Part shown: piece after piece, positions 20,005 to 26,247 of the stretch
Layout of the letters: every line of letters starts with the position of its first letter
Position numbering within the stretch: the first letter of the stretch is position 1
Program-made: the position numbers and the translations under genes
The notes under the pieces: model-generated
What the model saw: only the letters and a program-made list of their open reading frames with translations
Databases searched by the model: none
Told to the model about the DNA's origin: nothing
From: Treponema sp.
Lineage (GTDB): Bacteria; Spirochaetota; Spirochaetia; Treponematales; Treponemataceae
Direction of reading: 5' to 3'
NCBI GenBank assembly: GCA_024691105.1
Contig: JAILNY010000004.1
Coordinates: forward strand, 1 to 26,247
Length of the DNA: 26,247 bases

Positions 20005-21528
20005 TTAGAACTGGTAAACTGCTCCAAGGTTTACAAAGCTGTTGTTGCGCCATGCATAAAATTCACTGTCAGTATCTTTGCTCCAAAGATACAAACCGCT
20101 TCCGTAAAGGGTAAGACCGTCAGACAATTTGTAAGAAATCTTTGGCAATACGGCAACGTCACCTTTTTCGATTCCGTAAACTACTGTTACTTCTGGAACA
20201 ACTTTATCATTTACAAACGAAGCACTTAGGTTTGCAACAACCTTGTTGTTTGAATAACCTGTTTTGCTGTAATCAACGTCGAGTGCGTTTTTGTCACATT
20301 CATTTCCGTTAAGAATGTAAGTACCTGTTTCCTGGATATTTACGTTCATGTTCCAGAATGGAAGATCAATGTCAAAGCCGCCGAGCCATGCAATTGAATT
20401 GTTGTGAACCCATGGATCTGTTCCTGCAACATCGTCTGTCAGGTTGTAAGCAAATTCCCCGCGGAGATTAAAGTGCCAGACTGCGGCTGCAGCTTCAACA
20501 CCGAATGTCTGCTTTTTGTCATAGGCTAAGAATTTATCGTCTTCTGTTGCAGTACCTGCAAGCTGTTTTGCAACGTAAGAGTTAATCTTTGATGCGTTGC
20601 AGGAAGGCTGTTTGTAGTAGCCGTTGTAGTAGCTTACACCAAAGTCAACCGGACCTGCGCTTCCTGTTAAACGTGCACCAAACTGTCCGTATTTTAAAGT
20701 CATCATGTCAGGATATATTGAATCCGGGTTTGCATTAAGTGAATTTGCGTTGGTAAGAGAAGTCATATAAGTTGTTGCATCTTGATTCAATTTTGCAGCA
20801 GCTCCGGCAGCCCCCAGCGCGGTAACATACTGACTGTAGCCGGCGAGATCTTGTGTATATGTTGAGAACGCACTCGCAACCTGTGTTGTTGCAGAAGTCT
20901 TTACTGTGCCAGAAAGTGTGCTGTATGCAGCTGGTGTCCAGCGTCCGGATTTTGCAAAACGGTCAACAGGAAGAAGCGGTGTATAAACTCCTTCTAAGTG
21001 AAGGTTTGCAACACCAAAATCAGCTCCAAGTTTAATCATCGGTGTACTAACACGGCGATCAATATAATCCGGGATAATAAAATCTGTGTAATCATCTGCA
21101 TTAAAATTATCGATTACATGGAGTTTATCTCCCTTGCCCCAGACAACCTTCATCTTTCCGGCTTCTACTGTAAACCAGTTAAAATATCCTTTTACTGCAA
21201 GTTCATCTACGACATCAATCGGATGATTTTTGATTATGTCTTCGTTGAGTTTAATCTGTATAGACGAGTCAGAAATCTTTCCTTTATATTCAAATCCAAG
21301 TTGAGACTGTGGAATTGCTTTCATCTCAAGTTTCTCGGCATCGCCGCCGTTATCAATAAAGGCTCGTACATCGAGTGCGGCTTTTCCATTTACGCTAACG
21401 CCTTTTGATTCTCCGCTGTCAGAACCAAAGTCGCCAAAGTTATCAAGTTCATCTGCGCTTGCTCCTGCGCAAAGCAGGGTAGCTGTCGTCAATGCGGCAA
21501 GTGTTGTTTTAAAAAATTGTCTTTTCAT
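20005..21528 (-). CDS. outer-membrane beta-barrel protein
   Basis: A signal peptide (MKRQFFKTTLAALTTATLLC, cleavage after AGASA) precedes a protein of 507 residues. It has the alternating strands and aromatic girdles of a beta-barrel and ends in GAVYQF, a terminal Phe as needed for insertion by the BAM machine. Segments such as FNWFTVEAGKMKVVWGKGD and NADDYTDFIIPDYIDRR recall DUF1302-type porins, which often accompany RND transporters. The mature N-terminus has an acidic, Gly-rich DELDNFGDFGSDSGESKG that resembles the low-complexity insert in the transporter of the same operon. A Ser/Thr/Ala-rich stretch in the middle is probably a surface loop. This is the last gene of the operon; the ribosome site is AGAAGG. 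The substrate is unknown. Confidence 0.82.
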   Translation of the reverse strand: MKRQFFKTTLAALTTATLLCAGASADELDNFGDFGSDSGESKGVSVNGKAALDVRAFIDNGGDAEKLEMKAIPQSQLGFEYKGKISDSSIQIKLNEDIIKNHPIDVVDELAVKGYFNWFTVEAGKMKVVWGKGDKLHVIDNFNADDYTDFIIPDYIDRRVSTPMIKLGADFGVANLHLEGVYTPLLPVDRFAKSGRWTPAAYSTLSGTVKTSATTQVASAFSTYTQDLAGYSQYVTALGAAGAAAKLNQDATTYMTSLTNANSLNANPDSIYPDMMTLKYGQFGARLTGSAGPVDFGVSYYNGYYKQPSCNASKINSYVAKQLAGTATEDDKFLAYDKKQTFGVEAAAAVWHFNLRGEFAYNLTDDVAGTDPWVHNNSIAWLGGFDIDLPFWNMNVNIQETGTYILNGNECDKNALDVDYSKTGYSNNKVVANLSASFVNDKVVPEVTVVYGIEKGDVAVLPKISYKLSDGLTLYGSGLYLWSKDTDSEFYAWRNNSFVNLGAVYQF

Positions 21529-21548
21529 TTTATTGCCTTCTTTTGTAA

Positions 21549-21568
21549 GGCCCGCGGTAGGGCGGGTC
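21549..21568 (-). promoter_or_regulatory. intercistronic GC-rich hairpin
   Basis: On the minus strand GACCCGC and GCGGGCC pair with one A/C mismatch around a six-base loop, in the gap before the outer-membrane protein gene. With no U-run it is more likely an mRNA stability or processing element than a terminator. Confidence 0.45.
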
Positions 21569-21603
21569 TGTTATGATTTTCGTTGTGTGACAGGATGTTT
21601 TTT

Positions 21604-22395
21604 TTATTTTCCTGATGTCAAAAAGTTCTGAGTAAATACACGGTCTGGGATTGGCTGGTCAACGATTACTTTTAATACCTGCAATGTTGTTGAATGCCCT
21701 GTCTGAACATTTTTAAGACAGTTTTCCATTGGAATGTCGTAACCGTTTACGTTCTGAATTTTTAATACTTCAAGAACTTTAACAAGCTTGTCATTCTTGT
21801 CATACATTTCTGTGTGAACAGGGTACATTGTTTTTTTGTCTACCCAAACCATTCTGTAGTTGTACTGAGTTCCTTTTTTGTCGATAGGAATTTCTTTGAT
21901 AACATGGCAGTCATATGTTGTTCCGTTTGCAACAGTTACTGTTTCGTCTCTGAGGTATTGGTGTTCGTCTTCTGAAACATCGCGTGTTGTAAGATCATCG
22001 TAAGTTGCATCTGTTCCCATAAAAGATTTTGATCCTTCGCTTGAGTTAACTCGGCGTACAGATTTTAATGAAGGAAGATAAATCCATTTGTCATCCGGTC
22101 CGTTATCATTTGTCACCTGTAAAAAGCGAGTGTCTTTTACAGATGCAGGTCCCTTAAAATCCATTACAACATAAGTTTTTGCACCGTCAGTTTTTCCGTA
22201 TTCGATTACCTGTCGTGCCTCTGTTGTTCCGGCTTTGTCTTTAAGAGTCATAACGACCATTGACCGAGAATATTTTGGTTCTTTAAAATCTGCAACCTTC
22301 TGCATGATTTCATTTCCCTTTGCATCAGCAAAGATAGAACACATTCCCATAAAACAAGCAGCAAGCGCTGCACAATTCTTAATAAGTTTTTTCAT
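21604..22395 (-). CDS. LolA-like outer-membrane lipoprotein-sorting protein
   Basis: This periplasmic protein of 263 residues begins with a signal peptide (MKKLIKNCAALAACFMGMCS, cleavage near FADA). It belongs to the LolA/LolB-like group that accompanies RND/MMPL transporters and carries lipid-like cargo in a half-barrel. Visible features: SMVVMTLKDKAGTTEARQV, DDKWIYLPSLKSVRRVNSSE, the family hallmark SFMGTDATYDDLTTRD, YDCHVIKEIP, RMVWVDKKTMYPVHTEMYD, and NGYDIPMENCLKNVQTGHST. I chose the ATG at 22395 because AAGGAG lies seven bases upstream; a GTG 18 bases earlier lies before that site and would spoil the signal peptide. It sits between the transporter and the barrel, the right place for a periplasmic shuttle. 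Confidence 0.88.
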   Translation of the reverse strand: MKKLIKNCAALAACFMGMCSIFADAKGNEIMQKVADFKEPKYSRSMVVMTLKDKAGTTEARQVIEYGKTDGAKTYVVMDFKGPASVKDTRFLQVTNDNGPDDKWIYLPSLKSVRRVNSSEGSKSFMGTDATYDDLTTRDVSEDEHQYLRDETVTVANGTTYDCHVIKEIPIDKKGTQYNYRMVWVDKKTMYPVHTEMYDKNDKLVKVLEVLKIQNVNGYDIPMENCLKNVQTGHSTTLQVLKVIVDQPIPDRVFTQNFLTSGK

Positions 22396-22410
22396 TTTGT
22401 ATCTCCTTGT

Positions 22411-22434
22411 CACGCGCCTTGCTTTAGACGCGTG
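22411..22434 (-). promoter_or_regulatory. intercistronic hairpin between transporter and carrier genes
   Basis: CACGCG (22411-22416) and CGCGTG (22429-22434) form a perfect 6-base GC-rich stem with a 12-base loop, ten bases before the ribosome site of the LolA-like gene. There is no U-run. It could change the ratio of transporter to carrier or mark an mRNA cleavage site. Confidence 0.5.
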
Positions 22435-22442
22435 TTATTTAT

Positions 22443-25298
22443 TTAGTTTTTATTTTTAGGCTGAATGAATTTTGGCTGGAATTGATTTAAGATTCCAGGA
22501 ATGATAGTCATTGCAAGAATGCTTGATGTAAACATTACGATTGCAACAAGTACACCGATGTAACGCAATACGATAAACTTTGAAAAACAAAGGACTAAAA
22601 ATCCAAGACCAACAGCAACGGCATTTGTTACGATTCCGTGACCGCTTTTTCTAAAAGTCTCTCGCGTTACAAAATCAAGATCATCTGATTTTGCACGTTC
22701 TTCTTTGTAAGTCGTAAGAAAGTGAATTGTGTAATCAATTCCAACTCCGACTGCAACCGAAGCGATGATGCTTGTAACAAGATCAAGGTTGATTCCTGTA
22801 AATCCCATTACCATGTAATTAAGCAAAATCGTAAGTGCAAGTGGAACTGCTCCCAAAAGACCTGCAAAGCCTGACTTAAATGCAATTGATATGATGATGA
22901 ATACAGATACGAGTGATATCAAAAGACTCTGAACCTGACTTGATACAATCATCTTTGTCATTGTGTATTCCATTTCGCCAGCCCCAGTTGCTTCAATTGT
23001 GTAGCCTTCCGGAAAATGCTTTGCGGCATATTCTTTTGCAGCGGCAATGATTGCACCAGTTTCTTCTGTTGAGTGGTTTCTTAACTGGCACTGTACGCGC
23101 ATGATTTTTGGATTCATGTCATCGTCTACAAAGCGTCCGAGTGAACCGCTGAGCAAAGTAAGGTATCCGTTGATTACACCTTTAAGATCTTCACGGCTGA
23201 CTACAGGATATTTAGATGAATCATAAGGAATCTCATAGTAAGCCATTCCGTTAAAGTTGTAATCGCGCTCGATAACTTTAAGCATCTTTTCAGGTGTTGC
23301 TTTTTTTGCACCTGCTTCTACATAAGCGCGGTTAAGCATTGCAATTACTTCTTCTGTTGTTACGGGAGCAGAAAGCTTTGCAAGATATTCTTCGTTCGGA
23401 TCTTTCCAGTCAGCTGGAACCTGTGAACTTGTATCTGCGCCAGAACCAGCATCCGTTGCAGTGCTGTCATCTGTAAAACCAAAGTCTCCAAAGTCGCCGA
23501 ACGATTCTTCAGTTCCAAAACCTGCAATATCATCAAATGAACCAAAGTCTGCAAGTTCGCCACCTGTGCCGGTAGAACCAGCACTGCCTGAAGCCGCGCC
23601 CGATGTGACACCTGCGCCGTTTGACGCATCTGCTGTCGCAAGATTTTCTGTTGAAGGAACATGCCATACCTGATTAATACGCTTGATGAAAGTTGTAAAA
23701 GAAACAATCTTTCCGATACCGTCAAAGTTATCGCTTAAGTATTCCTGCATGTCGTCGACTGCTTTAAGAATCTCAGGGTTTGCAAGGTCTCCCTTTTCCT
23801 GACCTTCGATGTTAAAGTACAGGCTGTTTGTTCCTGCAAACTGACGGTCGATGTAATTTATTCCCTGACGAAGGTCGCAGCTTTCCGGGAAGTAGTTTAC
23901 GATTGCAGTATCGATGTGGAGCATTCTCAAACCCACAACAGAAAGTCCTGTTATTGCAAGGATGAATACTACAAGGCGCGGTTTACTTCCACAGAAAAAG
24001 TGATAAATATTGTAAAGAGTGTTGCCGCTTGCTTCTTTAGAATCTTTTCCACCTGCAAGACGACGCGCTCTCTCGAGCTTTGCCTTTACTTTTTCTGTAA
24101 GCTTGTCTACCTTATTGCTTTTTACGTTTACTTTTTTTATGTCCTTGCAAAGTAAGAGAGCAGGAATGAATGTTATTGAAAGCAAAAGTGATATTGCAAC
24201 ACCGACAGCAGTAAAGATTGCAAAACTGTGAAGCGGTTCAATCGGACTTGAAACAAGCGAGATAAAACCAACAACGGTTGTAACACCTGCAAGTAAAACA
24301 GCTGACATTACTTCGTGCAGTCCGTTAAACACTGCTTCGCGGTAAGACTCTTTAGTTACTTCGCCGTTGATTGCTTCGCATGCAACATAATAATGTGTTA
24401 AAACATGGATTCCATATGCAGAACCAACTGCGATCAATGCAACAGGAATTACACTTGATACGATTGTAAATGTCACGTTGAATGCAGCCATAATTCCTAC
24501 GGTCCATACAGTTGCCATTACAACAGTAATGAGCGGAAGTAAAGTTCCATCCAATGTCTTAAAGCTGAAGAACAGCGACAAAAGAACAACGATTATTACA
24601 AGCGGAATCAAAAATGCAAGATCCTTCAACATAAAAGAGCGTGCACTTTCTGCAACAACCGGGTCACCAAAAATTTCGTATTTTACATCGTGACCTTTTG
24701 TCTCTTCTTCGACGATTGCACGAACTTCTTCGAGAACTTTCTGCTGACGTTCAGCATCGGTCATTTTAAGTTCAGCTTTTTCTTCTGCAGATGGTGAATG
24801 AACTGTAATCTGCATTTGAGTTGCTGTACCGTCATCATTGATGATTACGCGATTGTACATTTCACTCCACTCAGCAAGACGTTCCTTAATCTGTTCAATG
24901 TCTTCTGCTGTTCCTGTATAAGAATCAGGGATCAACTGAGAAGCCGAAATTGAACCGTCTGACTCGCATACATAGTCGATGTGAGTAAGTGAATCAACAT
25001 CGTCAACCTGGCTAAGTTCAAGAGCGCGGTCAGTAATATTTCTTACAATTTCAATATTTTCTGGAGTGATAAATTGGCCCTTGTTTGCTTCGAGGCTGAC
25101 ACCGATAACAATCATGCTTCCAAACTGGTCTTCTGTTTTTTCAAGACGAGTATAAGAGGCATCTTTTTGCGGGAGGAACTGACGGATTGAATTGTCAATT
25201 CCAAGACTTGTTACAAAAAATCCAAGGACACCTGTCAATGCGAGGCATGCAGCAATGATAATCCATGGATGCTTAAAAAAAGTTTTTGTGAACTTCAT
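22443..25298 (-). CDS. RND/MMPL-family transporter
   Basis: This is an inner-membrane exporter of the RND superfamily, MMPL branch, powered by proton flow and often moving lipids or hydrophobic molecules. The 951 residues form two halves, each with one helix (10-32 and 441-460), a periplasmic domain, and five or so helices (about 225-385 and 790-940). The internal repeat is plain: AVGSAYGIHVLTHYY in half one and AVGVGIDYTIHFLTTYKEE in half two, the latter with the Asp of the proton path. Residues 550-628 in the second periplasmic domain are a Gly/Ser/Ala and Phe/Gly/Asp-rich low-complexity insert (ADFGSFDDIAGFG, SFGDFGDFGF), unusual for the family. AGAGGG precedes the ATG. First gene of the operon, with its own promoter and operator array. 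Confidence 0.93.
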   Translation of the reverse strand: MKFTKTFFKHPWIIIAACLALTGVLGFFVTSLGIDNSIRQFLPQKDASYTRLEKTEDQFGSMIVIGVSLEANKGQFITPENIEIVRNITDRALELSQVDDVDSLTHIDYVCESDGSISASQLIPDSYTGTAEDIEQIKERLAEWSEMYNRVIINDDGTATQMQITVHSPSAEEKAELKMTDAERQQKVLEEVRAIVEEETKGHDVKYEIFGDPVVAESARSFMLKDLAFLIPLVIIVVLLSLFFSFKTLDGTLLPLITVVMATVWTVGIMAAFNVTFTIVSSVIPVALIAVGSAYGIHVLTHYYVACEAINGEVTKESYREAVFNGLHEVMSAVLLAGVTTVVGFISLVSSPIEPLHSFAIFTAVGVAISLLLSITFIPALLLCKDIKKVNVKSNKVDKLTEKVKAKLERARRLAGGKDSKEASGNTLYNIYHFFCGSKPRLVVFILAITGLSVVGLRMLHIDTAIVNYFPESCDLRQGINYIDRQFAGTNSLYFNIEGQEKGDLANPEILKAVDDMQEYLSDNFDGIGKIVSFTTFIKRINQVWHVPSTENLATADASNGAGVTSGAASGSAGSTGTGGELADFGSFDDIAGFGTEESFGDFGDFGFTDDSTATDAGSGADTSSQVPADWKDPNEEYLAKLSAPVTTEEVIAMLNRAYVEAGAKKATPEKMLKVIERDYNFNGMAYYEIPYDSSKYPVVSREDLKGVINGYLTLLSGSLGRFVDDDMNPKIMRVQCQLRNHSTEETGAIIAAAKEYAAKHFPEGYTIEATGAGEMEYTMTKMIVSSQVQSLLISLVSVFIIISIAFKSGFAGLLGAVPLALTILLNYMVMGFTGINLDLVTSIIASVAVGVGIDYTIHFLTTYKEERAKSDDLDFVTRETFRKSGHGIVTNAVAVGLGFLVLCFSKFIVLRYIGVLVAIVMFTSSILAMTIIPGILNQFQPKFIQPKNKN

Positions 25299-25334
25299 TT
25301 TGTAAAACCCTCTATGAGTTATGTTATATTTGTT

Positions 25335-25378
25335 GTTTGTTTAAGTGTTTAAGAAGTTAAACAAACGAACGATTAAAC
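25335..25378 (-). promoter_or_regulatory. operator array of GTTTAA half-sites
   Basis: Four half-sites lie just downstream of the transporter promoter: GTTTAA at 25339-25344 and 25347-25352, and TTAAAC at 25357-25362 and 25373-25378. The outer pair extends to perfect 10-base arms, GTTTGTTTAA (25335-25344) and TTAAACAAAC (25357-25366). The inner pair is GTTTAA-GAAG-TTAAAC. A repressor bound here would block the polymerase at its start. Confidence 0.7.
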
Positions 25379-25380
25379 AG

Positions 25381-25409
25381 AATATAATAAGGCGCATAAA
25401 AAAAGTCAA
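25381..25409 (-). promoter_or_regulatory. promoter of the export operon
   Basis: On the minus strand TTGACT (25409-25404), a 17-base spacer and TATATT (25386-25381). The start site would fall near 25374, inside the operator array, about 75 bases before the transporter ATG. Confidence 0.78.
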
Positions 25410-25441
25410 CAAAATTTTGAAAAAAAATGGGGGAATTTAAG

Positions 25442-25496
25442 TCAAATTCACACAAATTTCATTTGAAAAAAATATAAATTCCCTTTATCTTATAAT
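25442..25496 (+). promoter_or_regulatory. promoter and candidate operator of the arsR-type gene
   Basis: TTGAAA (25463-25468), a 17-base spacer and TATCTT (25486-25491) form a promoter; TATAAT at 25491-25496 is an alternative -10. An inverted repeat TCAAAT (25442-25447) and ATTTGA (25461-25466) overlaps the -35, as expected for self-repression. The AT-rich setting weakens the case for the repeat. Confidence 0.5.
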
Positions 25497-25518
25497 TAGT
25501 CAAAAAAAAGAGGCAAAG

Positions 25519-25875
25519 ATGGATTTAAAAGAGTTTCACGACACACTTAAGACATTTAATACATGCTGCCCGATTTTTATCGCTTTTAGTGACAAATACC
25601 GTCAGCAGCTTATTTTTGATATAATCGAAGCAGGCAAAGAGGGAATCAATGTCACAAATCTGTCGGCAAAGTCACATCTGTCACGTCCGGCAATTTCGCA
25701 TCACCTCAAGGTTTTAAAAGATTCCGGCATTGTAACGCCGCGCAAGGTTGGAACCCAGATTTTTTATCAGGTTACTCTTTCAGAAAAATTTGATATACTT
25801 CGAGAGCTTATCAACGGCATTAATAAAATGATGGATAAGGTTGAACTTATCGAGCCGAAGCTGGAAAATAAATAA
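25519..25875 (+). CDS. ArsR-family transcriptional regulator
   Basis: This small winged-helix repressor of 118 residues has an ArsR-type fold: FSDKYRQQLIFDIIEAG, a recognition helix LSRPAISHHLKVLKDSGIV (about 54-72), and a wing PRKVGTQIFYQVTL. A vicinal Cys pair (TCCP, residues 16-17) near the N-terminus might bind a metal or respond to oxidation. The usual ELCVC metal site in helix 3 is missing, so the signal is unknown. GAGG lies six bases before the ATG. It is divergent from the export operon across 220 bases that contain that operon's operator array, so it is the obvious candidate regulator. A small gene follows three bases later. Confidence 0.88.
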   Translation: MDLKEFHDTLKTFNTCCPIFIAFSDKYRQQLIFDIIEAGKEGINVTNLSAKSHLSRPAISHHLKVLKDSGIVTPRKVGTQIFYQVTLSEKFDILRELINGINKMMDKVELIEPKLENK

Positions 25876-25878
25876 CAG

Positions 25879-26112
25879 ATGACAAAAGACGATTTATATT
25901 TTTATACTCAGGCAAAAAAAGAGTTTGAATTTATCTACAAAGAAAAAACTTATTCATTGACTTATGGTCGTGACGATAACGGAAAAGATTATATTGCTTT
26001 TGGACGTCTTTACGAACCGGAGCGTTATGAATCTTTTAAAGACCTTTATGCACGCGCAAAAATTGACAATTCGTATTTTAGAGAAATGCTAGATATAATT
26101 GAACTTAAATAG
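25879..26112 (+). CDS. small hypothetical protein, 77 aa
   Basis: This acidic soluble protein of 77 residues has no signal peptide and no family I recognise. It begins MTKDDLYFYTQAKKEFEF and has a beta-hairpin-like middle (KTYSLTYGRDDNGKDYIAFGR) followed by a helical end. The ATG lies three bases after the regulator's stop and has no Shine-Dalgarno, so it is probably coupled to it. It may be a partner of the regulator or simply a co-transcribed housekeeping gene. Base composition matches its neighbours. Confidence 0.68.
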   Translation: MTKDDLYFYTQAKKEFEFIYKEKTYSLTYGRDDNGKDYIAFGRLYEPERYESFKDLYARAKIDNSYFREMLDIIELK

Positions 26113-26114
26113 TT

Positions 26115-26164
26115 TGCGCATTTTTTAAACGGGAATTTTTCAAACGCCGGCGGAAAAATGCGCA
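26115..26164. repeat. long inverted repeat, 11-base perfect arms
   Basis: TGCGCATTTTT (26115-26125) and AAAAATGCGCA (26154-26164) are exact complements with 28 bases between, right after the small gene and 20 bases before the methyltransferase ATG. No U-run follows on the + strand. It may be a long-looped stem in the methyltransferase leader or a mobile palindromic repeat. Confidence 0.55.
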
Positions 26165-26184
26165 CTTTGCAGAAGGCAATCACA

Positions 26185-26247
26185 ATGACAAACTTAGAAA
26201 AATATTACAATAAATTTAACGAAGATCATCGTCTTACAACGCGACAT
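26185..26247 (+). CDS. start of a SAM-dependent methyltransferase (partial)
   Basis: Only the first 21 residues are in the window: MTNLEKYYNKFNEDHRLTTR and one more. The YYNKFNEDxRL opening is characteristic of a widespread class I SAM-dependent methyltransferase family of unknown substrate. AAGG lies eight to nine bases before the ATG. The gene runs off the right edge. Confidence 0.6.
   Translation, partial: MTNLEKYYNKFNEDHRLTTRH

Noticed and set aside
20998..21408. 136-codon open frame antisense to the outer-membrane protein
   Set aside because: Low-complexity Ile/Cys/Tyr shadow of a well-supported beta-barrel gene.
1..26247. CRISPR arrays, tRNA or rRNA genes
   Set aside because: No regularly spaced repeats, no T-loop-like GGTTCRANYCC with acceptor stems, and no rRNA signatures were seen.

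Overview
The window looks like chromosome from a host-associated spirochaete, most likely a Treponema of gut, rumen or oral type. The grounds are a low-GC background, many genes for secreted or lipid-anchored proteins of unknown function, an oversized type I signal peptidase, a membrane adenylate cyclase, a stand-alone HPt protein and a YARHG-domain secreted protein. I cannot name the species. No rRNA, tRNA or CRISPR array was seen.

Left part (1-4480, + strand): a chain of small genes, each overlapping the next by exactly four bases (ATGA or GTGA). Most encode exported or membrane proteins, and the chain ends at miaA. Two of these genes are compositional mosaics: AT-rich bodies joined to GC-richer, conserved-looking 3' ends. 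Then come a small minus-strand gene, tatD, an HPt gene overlapping tatD tail to tail, and a large lepB-like signal peptidase (6032-7837). A strong bidirectional terminator separates lepB from secA (7988-10774, minus).

Middle part (10774-15179): secA and a five-gene + strand operon (lipoprotein, single-pass membrane protein, multipass membrane protein, MutT, SH3-like lipoprotein) diverge from promoters that share one -35 box. Both appear to make leaderless or nearly leaderless mRNA. The operon converges on a NeuB-family sialic-acid-type synthase with no gap.

Accessory island (15208-17964): a PD-(D/E)XK (Rpn/transposase-like) gene, a 5'-truncated RHS-core fragment with a polymorphic toxin tip, and its likely immunity gene. 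An imperfect repeat may flank the toxin-immunity pair. Next to it, a good promoter drives a leader with a hairpin and a possible leaderless 18-residue peptide, ahead of a small membrane protein.

Right part (17965-26247): a membrane class III adenylate cyclase, then a minus-strand export operon in transcription order: RND/MMPL transporter, LolA-like periplasmic carrier, outer-membrane beta-barrel. Together these could form a path from inner membrane to outer membrane. The barrel's mature N-terminus and a low-complexity insert in the transporter share an unusual FGDFG-type sequence. The operon has a TTGACT-N17-TATATT promoter followed by a dense GTTTAA/TTAAAC operator array, and an ArsR-family repressor is divergently encoded. 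The window ends in the start of a SAM-dependent methyltransferase gene.

The best leads are the RHS toxin-immunity relic, the operator array of the export operon, the shared FGDFG tract, the shared -35 leaderless promoter pair, and the mosaic secreted-protein chain.
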